A stretch of DNA of 64,000 nucleotides, from positions 1 through 64,000 of the forward strand of contig CAMDMC010000006.1 in NCBI GenBank assembly GCA_945901825.1, written 5' to 3'. Position numbers and translations under genes: made by a program. The notes under the pieces are model-generated. The model saw nothing but the letters and a program-made list of their open reading frames with translations. It did not search any database and was not told the origin of the DNA. Shown here one piece after another: positions 20,601 to 27,734 of the stretch. This DNA comes from Bordetella parapertussis. GTDB taxonomy: Bacteria > Pseudomonadota > Gammaproteobacteria > Burkholderiales > Burkholderiaceae_A. The number at the start of each line of letters is the position of its first letter. Within the stretch, counting starts at the first letter, position 1.

Positions 20601-21453
20601 GGTCGCCCGCCCAGTCCAGACGAACGGGTCCCAGGGCACCCTGCAGGGCGGGCATGGGCTGAATCATCGACAAAAGCGAGACGAGTTCAGCCGCCTCAAA
20701 GCCCTGTGCGCGAAGTTGTGTCTGCCCTGCACGAAGCTTGAGGTAAAGACCCTTGAGTCGCATCTCACCCTGTCCGGTCTGCTGGGCAACAGACGGATCT
20801 GCGGACGTGAGCTGCGGCGGCTGAGCCTTTAAGGCCTTAACCTTGGGGCTCTGGTCGGCATGCAGATCGTCCTGCCAGATCAGCCGAGCATCAATCACCG
20901 AAAGCGGCCCTTGCCACTGGAAAGCCTCAAGCAACGGGCCTGATGACTCATCGGAGTCGGGGCTTAGCGCCACGCCTGCAAGCACCAGTTGTCCATCGGC
21001 CTTGCGGTGCAGCCGAAGCTTTAACCTTTCAATGCCAAGCTGGGAAAAAATAGGGATGCCCGCGGTAAGCGAATAAAACGTCCGCAGGCCAAAGTCGGCC
21101 GAAAGGCCCTCGACCGACGCAACGACCTCCCCTGTCGACCGCTGAACAAGCTCGGCCTCCCCAACAACCAGGCGTGGTGAGAGCCAGTCGGCCCATTGCG
21201 CCCGCGCATCACGGGCCCGCAGTTCAAGGTCAAGAGGGTCAAGCGTAGGCCCCACCGACTGGGCAAGGCGTTGAGGGCTATTGATAGTCTGGGCGAGCTC
21301 CGGCCATAGCCAATAACGAATGCCCAGGGCCGTTGCCAGCATGACCACAACCACGACGGCCATGAGCCCAGCAAAGAAATTCCATGCCCACGATCTGCGA
21401 CCAAGGCCCGCGGCGGGCAGTGCTTGAGCATCAGGATGGTTTGAATTTGGCAT
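17647..21453 (-). CDS. yhdP: YhdP/AsmA-like envelope protein (DUF3971 family)
   Basis: Large AsmA-like protein of the kind that bridges inner and outer membrane and is thought to carry phospholipids to the outer membrane. One membrane span is near the N-terminus (about residues 25-47), with the remaining 1,200 residues predicted periplasmic and beta-rich. The DUF3971 region lies in the first half and an AsmA-like C-terminal part ('GNVGWPGAPIDFELGAF', 'LVSVINLQSLPKR', 'EGSANVLNETQALRV') near residues 1060-1200. The tail after about residue 1235 and a stretch near 930-955 are low-complexity Pro/Ser. Length 1268 fits the family. First gene of the yhdP-nit-tldD unit and divergent from glnE. Confidence 0.9.
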   Translation of the reverse strand: MPNSNHPDAQALPAAGLGRRSWAWNFFAGLMAVVVVVMLATALGIRYWLWPELAQTINSPQRLAQSVGPTLDPLDLELRARDARAQWADWLSPRLVVGEAELVQRSTGEVVASVEGLSADFGLRTFYSLTAGIPIFSQLGIERLKLRLHRKADGQLVLAGVALSPDSDESSGPLLEAFQWQGPLSVIDARLIWQDDLHADQSPKVKALKAQPPQLTSADPSVAQQTGQGEMRLKGLYLKLRAGQTQLRAQGFEAAELVSLLSMIQPMPALQGALGPVRLDWAGDLGRLGSQSLGQWLDDLSADISFRELSHPVISGLSGRVLLGPQTGSLVVSGQGMALNLPEVFPASPLRIEKLSLEGEWSASGLLASLAEQARLPSDFNFRLASGSLQLPQADLTLSGSYNYAGQGLGEAAMEGSLADLLPEQVHQLLPAQIGPQTRAWIERGIRQGKPVSGRFELKGALEDFPFRDGREGLFKAQLQLEDQRILFARGWPDIESADIDLRFDGPSLQFVGREAVLGKAPIVEVRGEIVDMLSEDPMLLLSGEIAGGLAGMVQTANQSPVRRWLGQALDDAEASGQGTLGLELRVPLNQASETTVKGELALKGSGLKLGGSLPALTQLEGRLLFSDQGFHYMAVQARSLGGSTRLSMGQEPAQGVQSPAVSRLVARGNFQSVELMSWLRESMGLPLSKAAVSGASSYQIEADIKRSELQMQLRSSLVGMGIALPAPLGKAANEDWGLSVRMSQTSFATGQRRQSWQLTTVSNRLSGLVDSQRLRPGQPHQLRAGLSWGEQAKLPAGQGLVLNLATESLELNDWLNALNQYLEDPPLRPDSPSPAQVSGQDDLRAIFIRAQQVRFANQLFSRVRAEVTPERGRWQVDLDSPQVAGRLVWDSTSPSETQAAGESSGSLVARLSRLWLPPGQQEKPEVTATNPPASPPSPAAESNPAAGAAPLPPAMLTSLAQARRWPRIDLQADDFRRGQKDFGRLRLEASPSRLQPQWDISSLVIENPQARFEGSGQWAALSLADPLGLSQTRLQFVLSVVNGGRLLDRLGYPGLLRATPGSLRGNVGWPGAPIDFELGAFNGQLALDLQSGQFLKADPGIGKLVSVINLQSLPKRIALDFRDIFSEGFNFERVRGNVSFESGLAKTTNLRLVGVQASVFLEGSANVLNETQALRVLVLPELNTGLASLGYALVNPAVGLGSILAQYVLRDPLRQTLAYEFEVTGKWDDPSVKSLPRRPPADSNQSSDAASSPSTPGPAGASSSPRP

Positions 21454-21491
21454 TATGGAAATTCTTGCATAGCTTTTTAAGGAGTCCAGCG
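21451..21491 (+). promoter_or_regulatory. glnE leader: -10-like CATTAT and strong Shine-Dalgarno before an ATT codon
   Basis: CATTAT at 21451-21456 overlaps the yhdP start codon. AAGGAG at 21479-21484 is the best ribosome-binding site in this stretch; the seven bases after it lead exactly to an in-frame ATT at 21492. No ATG, GTG or TTG in the glnE frame has comparable spacing. Confidence 0.45.
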
Positions 21492-24275
21492 ATTTCCTGC
21501 CTTGCGCCCGCCTATCAAAAGGCCATAGACCACTCGGCCTTTGCTGAGCGAACGCTACCTCAGATCATGGCTCGCGATCAGTTGCTTTCAATTGAAAGCC
21601 CGTTGACGCGGCCGGTTCTTCAGGACCATTGGCATCGGCACTGGTCCGGAGCCTTGCCTGCTGGGCTGTCGGACACTGCAGAAAATAGGTTTGCGCAGGC
21701 CCTTCGTCAGTATCGAAATGCTGCAATGCTGGCCATTATGGCCCGAGACTTGGGCGGACTCTCGGACCTGCATGAGAATCTGCAGAGCATCTCAGAGCTT
21801 GCCGAGATCTGCCTAAACCTGGGCTACCAGCATTGCTGCGAGGCCATGATTGGCCGTCACGGTGTTGCCCGTCGGACAACGGGCGAGCCCGTTGACCTTT
21901 TAATTGTGGGTATGGGAAAGCTCGGCGGGCATGAACTTAATGCCTCCTCTGACATCGACCTCATTTACCTGCTTCCGGACGAAGGGCAGTCCGACGGCCG
22001 CCCCGACGATCATCCCGACGGGCCAGGCGGGGCACTTGATCTTCAGACGTACTTCACAAGGCTTGGCCGCCGACTGGCGGGCCTTCTTGGAGAATCCACT
22101 GCCGACGGGCTGGTCTTTCGGGTGGATTTAAGACTGCGACCCCATGGCGACTCAGGGCCTGTGGTCTGCAGTTTCGAGATGCTCGAGAACTACCTGATTC
22201 GTTACGGCAGGGAGTGGGAACGCTACGCATGGATTAAGGCACGGCTCGTTAACAAGGCCGTGCTAAGCGACAAGGACCAGTTTGAAAAAGATGCCCGGCT
22301 GCTTGAGACTATTCGTAGGCCCTTCGTTTTTCGTCGCTACCTTGACTTCAACGCCCTTGCCGCCCTGCGCGAACTGCATGGCCAGATTCGTGAAGAGGCC
22401 CAACGGCGCAGTCAGCGTCGGGAGGCCCGCATGGCAGGCGACTATGAGATGGTGGACGTTAAGCTTGGGCCTGGTGGCATTCGCGAAATTGAGTTCATCG
22501 GCCAGCTCTTTCAGCTCATTCGGGGGGGGCGCGACCCCGCGCTGCAGTCTCGGGTCTGCCTTGAGGTTTTAAAGCTCCTTCGTGACCAGGCTCGTATAAG
22601 CGAGCACGAGTACCTGGAACTCTGCGCGGCCTACGAATTCTGGCGACGGCTTGAACATCGGCTGCAGTACGAAGAGGACGCCCAGACGCACGTGTTGTCG
22701 GGCTCTGCGAAGGCCTATTTGAAAATGGCACAAGCCATGGGGCTTGACTCCGCCGAGGCGCTTTGCGTAAACATCGAAGCGCACCGCTCGCATGTCATTC
22801 CCATTTTTGAAAAGCTTTTTCGTAAGGAGGCCCCGGGGCTCGAAAAAGCAACCTCTGAGACAAAAGATGCCGACGACCTCGGCGAGCCTGCGGAAAAGTC
22901 GGAAACCCCCACCGAACGGGCAAACGACGCAGACAGCCGGCTGGAGAGACTGCGCATACGCATCAAGGCGATTGTCAGAGAACATGCTGACGCACAGAGG
23001 CTTGAACGCGGGCTTAACGAACTTGTCGACGGTCTGCGCCGACGCAGTTCCTACCTCGCCCTTTTCGATGAGTACCCCGAGACACTCGAGCGCGTGGCCA
23101 AGGTCATGGCGACCTCGTCTTGGGCCGCCTCCTACATGCAACGCCATCCTATTGTTCTAGATGAGCTGCTTGACCGACGTGGTCTTGACGAGGCGGGCGA
23201 CCTCGACCGGCTGGCAGGCCAGCTTCATGCCAGCCTTGAGGATGCGCAGCTTCATGGCGAGCCTGATGTTGAGCGTCAGATGGATATCCTGCGCGAGACG
23301 CACCATGGTCATCTTTTTCGATTATTGGTTCAGGACCTTGATGGCCTGCTTTCGGTGGAACATCTCTCCGATCGACTCTCCGGTCTTGCCGATGTCATGA
23401 TTGACGCCACGCTGCGCTCGGCCTGGAAGGCCACTCCCCGGCGCCACCAGCAGGACCCGCAGTTCGCCGTTATTGCCTACGGCAAGCTTGGCGGAAAAGA
23501 ACTGGGTTACGCCTCCGACCTCGACCTGATTTTTCTGCACAACGACGCCGATGACATGGCCCAGGAGGTCTATGCACGACTGGCCAAACGCATCAATGTC
23601 TGGCTGTCCACCAATACGGCGGCCGGTAGCCTCTTTGAGATTGACCTGCGGTTGCGGCCCAACGGCAATGCGGGTTTACTTGTGACCGACCTACCCGGCT
23701 TTATCGACTACCAAGAAAAGCATGCCTGGATCTGGGAGCATCAGGCCTTAACGCGCGCGCGGTTCTGCGCGGGTGATGCCTCCATTGGGCGAGCCTTCGA
23801 GCAGGCTCGCATTCAGATTCTTCGGCAACCCCGTCAGGCGCAGGCGCTTCAGGAAGAAATTCTTGCCATGCGCAGGCGCATGCACGATGGCCATCCCAAT
23901 CCAAGCGGCGAGTTCGACCTTAAACACGACCGAGCCGGCATGGTGGATATCGAGTTTATGGTGCAGGCGCTGGTGCTCGAGTACAGCCATACCCATGCCG
24001 AGCTTACGGGCAACCTGGGAAATATTGCCCTTCTCACCATGGCGGGCAGGCTTGGGCTTATTGAGCCAGAAAAGGCCAAAAAAGTAGCCGAGGCCTACCG
24101 ACGGTTCCGCAGGTACCAGCACAGGCTTCGACTCGCAGGCGCAAGCTCGGCTCGGGTCGCGCCCGATGCCTTTGAGGTCGACCGCCAGGCCGTTGCCGAT
24201 CTCTGGCAAGACGTCTTTGACAAGGCGCCGGACGTCATTCGAAGCCTTTCAGAGATTCGCGGTAAGGCGAGCTAG
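21492..24275 (+). CDS. glnE: bifunctional glutamine synthetase adenylyltransferase/deadenylase
   Basis: Adenylylates and deadenylylates glutamine synthetase in response to PII and glutamine, tuning ammonia assimilation. Two nucleotidyltransferase domains are visible: the N-terminal deadenylase with 'GMGKLGGHELNASSDIDLIYL' and the C-terminal adenylylase with 'AYGKLGGKELGYASDLDLIFL'. They are joined by a helical linker holding an acidic Glu/Lys/Thr-rich patch. I set the start at the ATT at 21492 (927 residues) because AAGGAG lies 7 nt before it and the conserved protein begins about five residues later; TTG at 21465 is the fallback. The frame is open upstream to 21384 but that part is antisense to yhdP and has no homology-like features. 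ilvE follows 100 bp downstream. Confidence 0.9.
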   Translation: MSCLAPAYQKAIDHSAFAERTLPQIMARDQLLSIESPLTRPVLQDHWHRHWSGALPAGLSDTAENRFAQALRQYRNAAMLAIMARDLGGLSDLHENLQSISELAEICLNLGYQHCCEAMIGRHGVARRTTGEPVDLLIVGMGKLGGHELNASSDIDLIYLLPDEGQSDGRPDDHPDGPGGALDLQTYFTRLGRRLAGLLGESTADGLVFRVDLRLRPHGDSGPVVCSFEMLENYLIRYGREWERYAWIKARLVNKAVLSDKDQFEKDARLLETIRRPFVFRRYLDFNALAALRELHGQIREEAQRRSQRREARMAGDYEMVDVKLGPGGIREIEFIGQLFQLIRGGRDPALQSRVCLEVLKLLRDQARISEHEYLELCAAYEFWRRLEHRLQYEEDAQTHVLSGSAKAYLKMAQAMGLDSAEALCVNIEAHRSHVIPIFEKLFRKEAPGLEKATSETKDADDLGEPAEKSETPTERANDADSRLERLRIRIKAIVREHADAQRLERGLNELVDGLRRRSSYLALFDEYPETLERVAKVMATSSWAASYMQRHPIVLDELLDRRGLDEAGDLDRLAGQLHASLEDAQLHGEPDVERQMDILRETHHGHLFRLLVQDLDGLLSVEHLSDRLSGLADVMIDATLRSAWKATPRRHQQDPQFAVIAYGKLGGKELGYASDLDLIFLHNDADDMAQEVYARLAKRINVWLSTNTAAGSLFEIDLRLRPNGNAGLLVTDLPGFIDYQEKHAWIWEHQALTRARFCAGDASIGRAFEQARIQILRQPRQAQALQEEILAMRRRMHDGHPNPSGEFDLKHDRAGMVDIEFMVQALVLEYSHTHAELTGNLGNIALLTMAGRLGLIEPEKAKKVAEAYRRFRRYQHRLRLAGASSARVAPDAFEVDRQAVADLWQDVFDKAPDVIRSLSEIRGKAS

Positions 24276-24375
24276 AATGACGTTCGAATAAGTATCACCC
24301 TGGCTGTCCAAGGCCTGTGTCGCGCAGGTTGTTGGGTCAGCGGGTCCGAGGTTACTTCCCAAGGAGAGTCTTTTC
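24276..24375 (+). promoter_or_regulatory. ilvE: glnE-ilvE spacer with ilvE ribosome-binding site
   Basis: The 100-bp spacer contains a strong Shine-Dalgarno AAGGAG at 24360-24365, ten bases before the ilvE ATG. I see no convincing promoter or terminator hairpin in it, so ilvE may be read from glnE or from a weak promoter here. Confidence 0.4.
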
Positions 24376-25296
24376 ATGTCAATGGCTGATCGCGATGGTG
24401 AGATCTGGATGGATGGCCGATTTGTGGACTGGCGCGAGGCCAATATCCATGTGTTAACCCATACGCTGCACTATGGCATGGGCATCTTTGAAGGCGTGCG
24501 CTGCTATGAGACCGGTTCGGGCAGCGCCATTTTCCGGCTCAAAGACCATACCCAGCGTCTGCTTAACTCTGCCAAGATCTTCCAGATGAACATTGGCTAT
24601 TCCAAAGAAGAGTTGATGCAGGCGCAGCTTGAGACGGTCCGGCGCAACAAGCTGAAGTCCTGTTACATTCGCCCCATTGTCTGGATCGGTTCTGAGCGCC
24701 TGGGCATCGCCACAAACAACAACAAAATTCACATGGCCATCGCAGCATGGCCCTGGGGGGCCTACCTGGGCGAAGAAGGCCTTGCCAAAGGCATTCGGGT
24801 AAAGACCAGTTCCTTCACCCGTCATCATGTCAATGTGTCAATGGTTCGAGCCAAGGCCAGTGGCTACTACATCAATTCCATTCTTGCCCACCAAGAGGTT
24901 TGTGGCATGGGCTATGACGAGGCCCTGCTGTTGGATACCGAAGGCTATGTCTCCGAAGGCGCCGGGGAGAACTTGTTTATTGTGAAATCAGGAAGGCTCT
25001 TCACACCCGATCTCGCCTCCTGCCTCGATGGCATTACACGTGATTCGGTTATGACCATCGCGAAGGACTTTGGCATTGAGATTGTTGAGAAGCGAATTAC
25101 TCGCGATGAAATTTATTGTGCGGATGAGGCCTTTTTCACGGGCACGGCAGCCGAGGTAACCCCAATTCGCGAGCTTGACGACCGTAGCATCGGCGAAGGC
25201 CAGCGCGGGCCGATCACCGAGAAGATCCAGGCCTGCTTTTTCGAGGTCGTTTCAGGCCGGGCACCAAAGTACCAAAGCTGGCTCTCGCCCATTTAG
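24376..25296 (+). CDS. ilvE: branched-chain amino acid aminotransferase
   Basis: PLP-dependent transamination of 2-oxo acids to leucine, isoleucine and valine. The 306-residue protein is of fold type IV: 'THTLHYGMGIFEGVR' near residue 29, the region with the PLP lysine 'VRAKASGYYINSILA', 'EGAGENLFIVKSG', 'DGITRDSVMTIA' and 'FFTGTAAEVTPI' are all present. An excellent ribosome-binding site precedes it. The order glnE-ilvE-zinc finger protein is conserved in betaproteobacteria. Confidence 0.97.
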   Translation: MSMADRDGEIWMDGRFVDWREANIHVLTHTLHYGMGIFEGVRCYETGSGSAIFRLKDHTQRLLNSAKIFQMNIGYSKEELMQAQLETVRRNKLKSCYIRPIVWIGSERLGIATNNNKIHMAIAAWPWGAYLGEEGLAKGIRVKTSSFTRHHVNVSMVRAKASGYYINSILAHQEVCGMGYDEALLLDTEGYVSEGAGENLFIVKSGRLFTPDLASCLDGITRDSVMTIAKDFGIEIVEKRITRDEIYCADEAFFTGTAAEVTPIRELDDRSIGEGQRGPITEKIQACFFEVVSGRAPKYQSWLSPI

Positions 25297-25321
25297 TGCC
25301 AAGGCTCAGAATCGACGAAGA

Positions 25322-25552
25322 ATGCAAGAACTCAACAAACCCTCAGGCACGGACAACCCTGCATCCCAGGCTTCTTCAGAGCAGGCCGCTAGCCTTCGTG
25401 TGTCGCAGAGCGAGCTGCCTATTGTTTGCCCCAATCCCCGCATGCCGCTCTGGAGCAGCCATCCCAAGGTGTTTCTTGAGCTCAATGATGAAGGCGTGGC
25501 CAAGTGCCCTTACTGCGGTACTCGGTATCGGCTTCAAGAGGCCACAGACTAA
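25322..25552 (+). CDS. small CHCC-type zinc-finger protein
   Basis: A 76-residue protein with the zinc site C-x(11)-H-x(12)-C-x2-C visible in CPNPRMPLWSSH followed by KCPYCGTRY, which is the zf-CHCC (NDUFS6-like) family. The first 40 residues are Ser/Gln/Ala-rich and probably disordered. Function is not known; homologues usually sit directly after ilvE, as here (25 bp gap). I start at the ATG at 25322; the frame is open further upstream inside ilvE. Confidence 0.85.
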   Translation: MQELNKPSGTDNPASQASSEQAASLRVSQSELPIVCPNPRMPLWSSHPKVFLELNDEGVAKCPYCGTRYRLQEATD

Positions 25553-25572
25553 ATCCTCGATTCCAGTAAGCG

Positions 25573-27177
25573 CTAGAGCTTTGACTGGCTCTTTTCGAAC
25601 TGAATCTCCTTGCGCAGGCTGGCCAGACGCGCATCAATCATGGACATCACGGTGAAGTCGGCATCGTTGGCCTTGCGAGCTAGCTTTAACTGCTCAAGCG
25701 CCGCATTAAGGGCGCCAGCCCGCCGATAGCGCTCTGCTGTTGCCCAGTGCGCAAGCGTCTGCCGGCCTGCCGAAGAGGCCGCCTGGGCCTGCAGTGCCCA
25801 TCCCTGAAGGTCGTCAGGCCAACGACTGGTGTAGGACTGCGCAAAAGTGAGGGCCTGGTCATAACGGCCGAGACCCTCGACAATTCGAATGCTCAGGCGG
25901 GCAAGCTGCCTGCGGCTAATGGAGTTGTCCTTGGCCGCAAGGGCAGGCTGAAGGCGGGCAAAGGCTTCTTGCAACCGACCCGCAGCAAGCAGAACCTCCA
26001 GTCGCGTTGTCTGAATTAAGGGGCTTGCCCAGGCGTGAACATTCGCGTCGCGCGCAAGCGCCTCGGCCTGGGTCAGTCGGCTTAAGGCAGCCTCGTAGCG
26101 CCTCTGGCCGGCTGCGACCCAGGCCATAGCATAGGCGACGGCAGACTGCTCCAGGGCTTTACCCGCAGACTCATCAAAGGCCTTTTGAAGTCGCAGCTGG
26201 CTCTTGGCAAGGCCATCAACCGAACGGTCCGAGAGCGCCCCTGTGCGTGCCCGCAGCCAACGAAACTCTAGCGTGTCTTGCGCACCAAGGCCTGGGCTTG
26301 AGCGGGTCAGATCCGGGCTTTTCTGAGGGTCGAGCTGCGACAGGCGGGTCTGCACATCGGCAATACGCTCACTGGTTAGCGGGTGGGAGCGTACCCAGTT
26401 CGGTGCGGCGGATTCATAAAACTCACCGGCACGAGAAAGCTTCTGAAAAAGGCTTGCCATGGCCTGCGGATCAAAGCCGGCCTCTTGCATGAGACCAAGC
26501 CCCACCCGATCGGCCTCGCGCTCGGCCTCGCGTGAAAAGGCCAGCTGGTCTTGAACCGCCACTGTCTGGCCCAAAGACATGATCCCCATGGCGGCATCCG
26601 CGCTGCTTGATGCGGCCATGGCCGCGAGCAGCGCGGCGGCAATCATGACCGCAGAGGACTGACGACGCTGGCCAAACTGCCTTGAAATATGGCGCTGGCT
26701 GACATGGCCGATTTCATGGGCAAGCACCGATATAAGCTCGGACTCGGACTGGGACTGGGCCATCAAGCCGGTGTGGATGCCAATAAAGCCCCCCGGCAAG
26801 GCAAAGGCGTTGATGGCAGGGTCACGCACTGCAAAGAAACGAAACTCATCAGGCTCAATCGACTGGCCAGGCCGAAGATGCCCCTGAAGGAGCGCCGCCT
26901 GCAGAAGACGGGCCGACTGGGCAGCCAGATAATCTTCAAGCTCCGGGTCATCGGCCACCACCCCGGCCCGTAGAAACTCTTGAAAGACCTGACGGCCAAG
27001 CCGTCGCTCGGCTGCAAGACTAAGACCATCGGCATCGGCCTCGCCGAGCTGAGGCAGTTGTTCAGTGCCGACCCGCGTCTGTGCATAGGCGCCTGAGGCA
27101 AGCGTCATTAAGAACATGGCCGCAAAAACTGCCGCCATGGTGCGAGGGATGCTTCTGTAAGAATGAACAGTTGCCAT
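25573..27177 (-). CDS. bepA: M48 family periplasmic metalloprotease with TPR-like C-terminus (BepA-like)
   Basis: Probable periplasmic protease and chaperone that controls outer-membrane protein and LPS-assembly (LptD/BamA) quality. The 534-residue protein starts with a signal peptide (hydrophobic residues 14-30, likely cleavage after AYA at 32). The M48 zinc motif is HEIGH (154-158) with the third ligand in EREADRVG (about 218-226). From about residue 300 the protein is helical and TPR-like. I start at the ATG at 27177 because the signal peptide begins there; the much longer open frame upstream is antisense to moaC. The -10-like TATGAT is 6 nt before this ATG. Confidence 0.9.
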   Translation of the reverse strand: MATVHSYRSIPRTMAAVFAAMFLMTLASGAYAQTRVGTEQLPQLGEADADGLSLAAERRLGRQVFQEFLRAGVVADDPELEDYLAAQSARLLQAALLQGHLRPGQSIEPDEFRFFAVRDPAINAFALPGGFIGIHTGLMAQSQSESELISVLAHEIGHVSQRHISRQFGQRRQSSAVMIAAALLAAMAASSSADAAMGIMSLGQTVAVQDQLAFSREAEREADRVGLGLMQEAGFDPQAMASLFQKLSRAGEFYESAAPNWVRSHPLTSERIADVQTRLSQLDPQKSPDLTRSSPGLGAQDTLEFRWLRARTGALSDRSVDGLAKSQLRLQKAFDESAGKALEQSAVAYAMAWVAAGQRRYEAALSRLTQAEALARDANVHAWASPLIQTTRLEVLLAAGRLQEAFARLQPALAAKDNSISRRQLARLSIRIVEGLGRYDQALTFAQSYTSRWPDDLQGWALQAQAASSAGRQTLAHWATAERYRRAGALNAALEQLKLARKANDADFTVMSMIDARLASLRKEIQFEKSQSKL

Positions 27178-27195
27178 AGCCTTATCATAGGGCCG
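27178..27195. promoter_or_regulatory. 18-bp divergent spacer bepA / moaC with overlapping -10-like boxes
   Basis: On the plus strand TATCAT (27183-27188) is 7 nt before the moaC ATG. On the minus strand TATGAT (27184-27189) is 6 nt before the bepA ATG. The two hexamers share five bases because the core ATCAT/ATGAT is read on both strands. There is no room for a 5' untranslated region on either side. Confidence 0.45.
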
Positions 27196-27678
27196 ATGGA
27201 CTCCCCGCTTAGTCATTTCAACCAAGACGGTAAAGCTGAAATGGTGGACGTTTCGCAAAAGGCCGACACAACCCGTCAGGCACGAGCAAGCGGCTTTATC
27301 GTGATGCGACCGGATGTGCTTACCCTTGTGCGGCAAGGTCAGGCAGCCAAGGGGGACGTCCTTGGTGTGGCTCGCATCGCAGCCATTCAGGGGGCCAAAC
27401 GAACCAGCGAACTTATCCCGCTTTGCCACCCTCTTCCCATTCAACACATTGGCGTGCAGTTCGACTGCCTGGACCAACCATGCGGCGTACGCTGCCAGGT
27501 GTCCGTGACCACCACCGGAAAGACGGGCGTTGAAATGGAGGCGCTTACCGGCGTGCAAATTGCGCTGCTCACCATCTACGACATGCTCAAAGCCGCCCAG
27601 AAGGACATGGTCATAACCGATGTCCAGTTGGACGAAAAAACAGGCGGTAAGTCGGGCCCCTTTACAAGAGGCGGCTAA
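27196..27678 (+). CDS. moaC: cyclic pyranopterin monophosphate synthase MoaC
   Basis: Second step of molybdenum cofactor synthesis, converting the MoaA product to cyclic pyranopterin monophosphate. The 160-residue protein shows 'MVDVSQKADTTRQARA', 'ELIPLCHPLPI' and 'GVEMEALTGVQIALLTIYDM', and 'DVQLDEKTGGKSG' near the C-terminus; all are family signatures. I start at the ATG at 27196. No other mo-cofactor gene is nearby. Confidence 0.97.
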   Translation: MDSPLSHFNQDGKAEMVDVSQKADTTRQARASGFIVMRPDVLTLVRQGQAAKGDVLGVARIAAIQGAKRTSELIPLCHPLPIQHIGVQFDCLDQPCGVRCQVSVTTTGKTGVEMEALTGVQIALLTIYDMLKAAQKDMVITDVQLDEKTGGKSGPFTRGG

Positions 27679-27734
27679 ACGAGGCTCGGGCTCGCTGAGT
27701 TGTTGGGCGTGTGCTCGAAGCTCCGGGCTGCACC
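27679..27734. other. 56-bp convergent spacer moaC / mgtE
   Basis: Stops of moaC and mgtE face each other here. I see no hairpin with a T-tract on either strand. Confidence 0.3.

Noticed and set aside
25178..27558. Extended upstream frames of the zinc-finger gene and bepA as longer proteins
   Set aside because: The extra N-terminal parts lie inside ilvE or antisense to moaC and show no family resemblance, whereas the chosen starts coincide with the conserved N-terminus or signal peptide.
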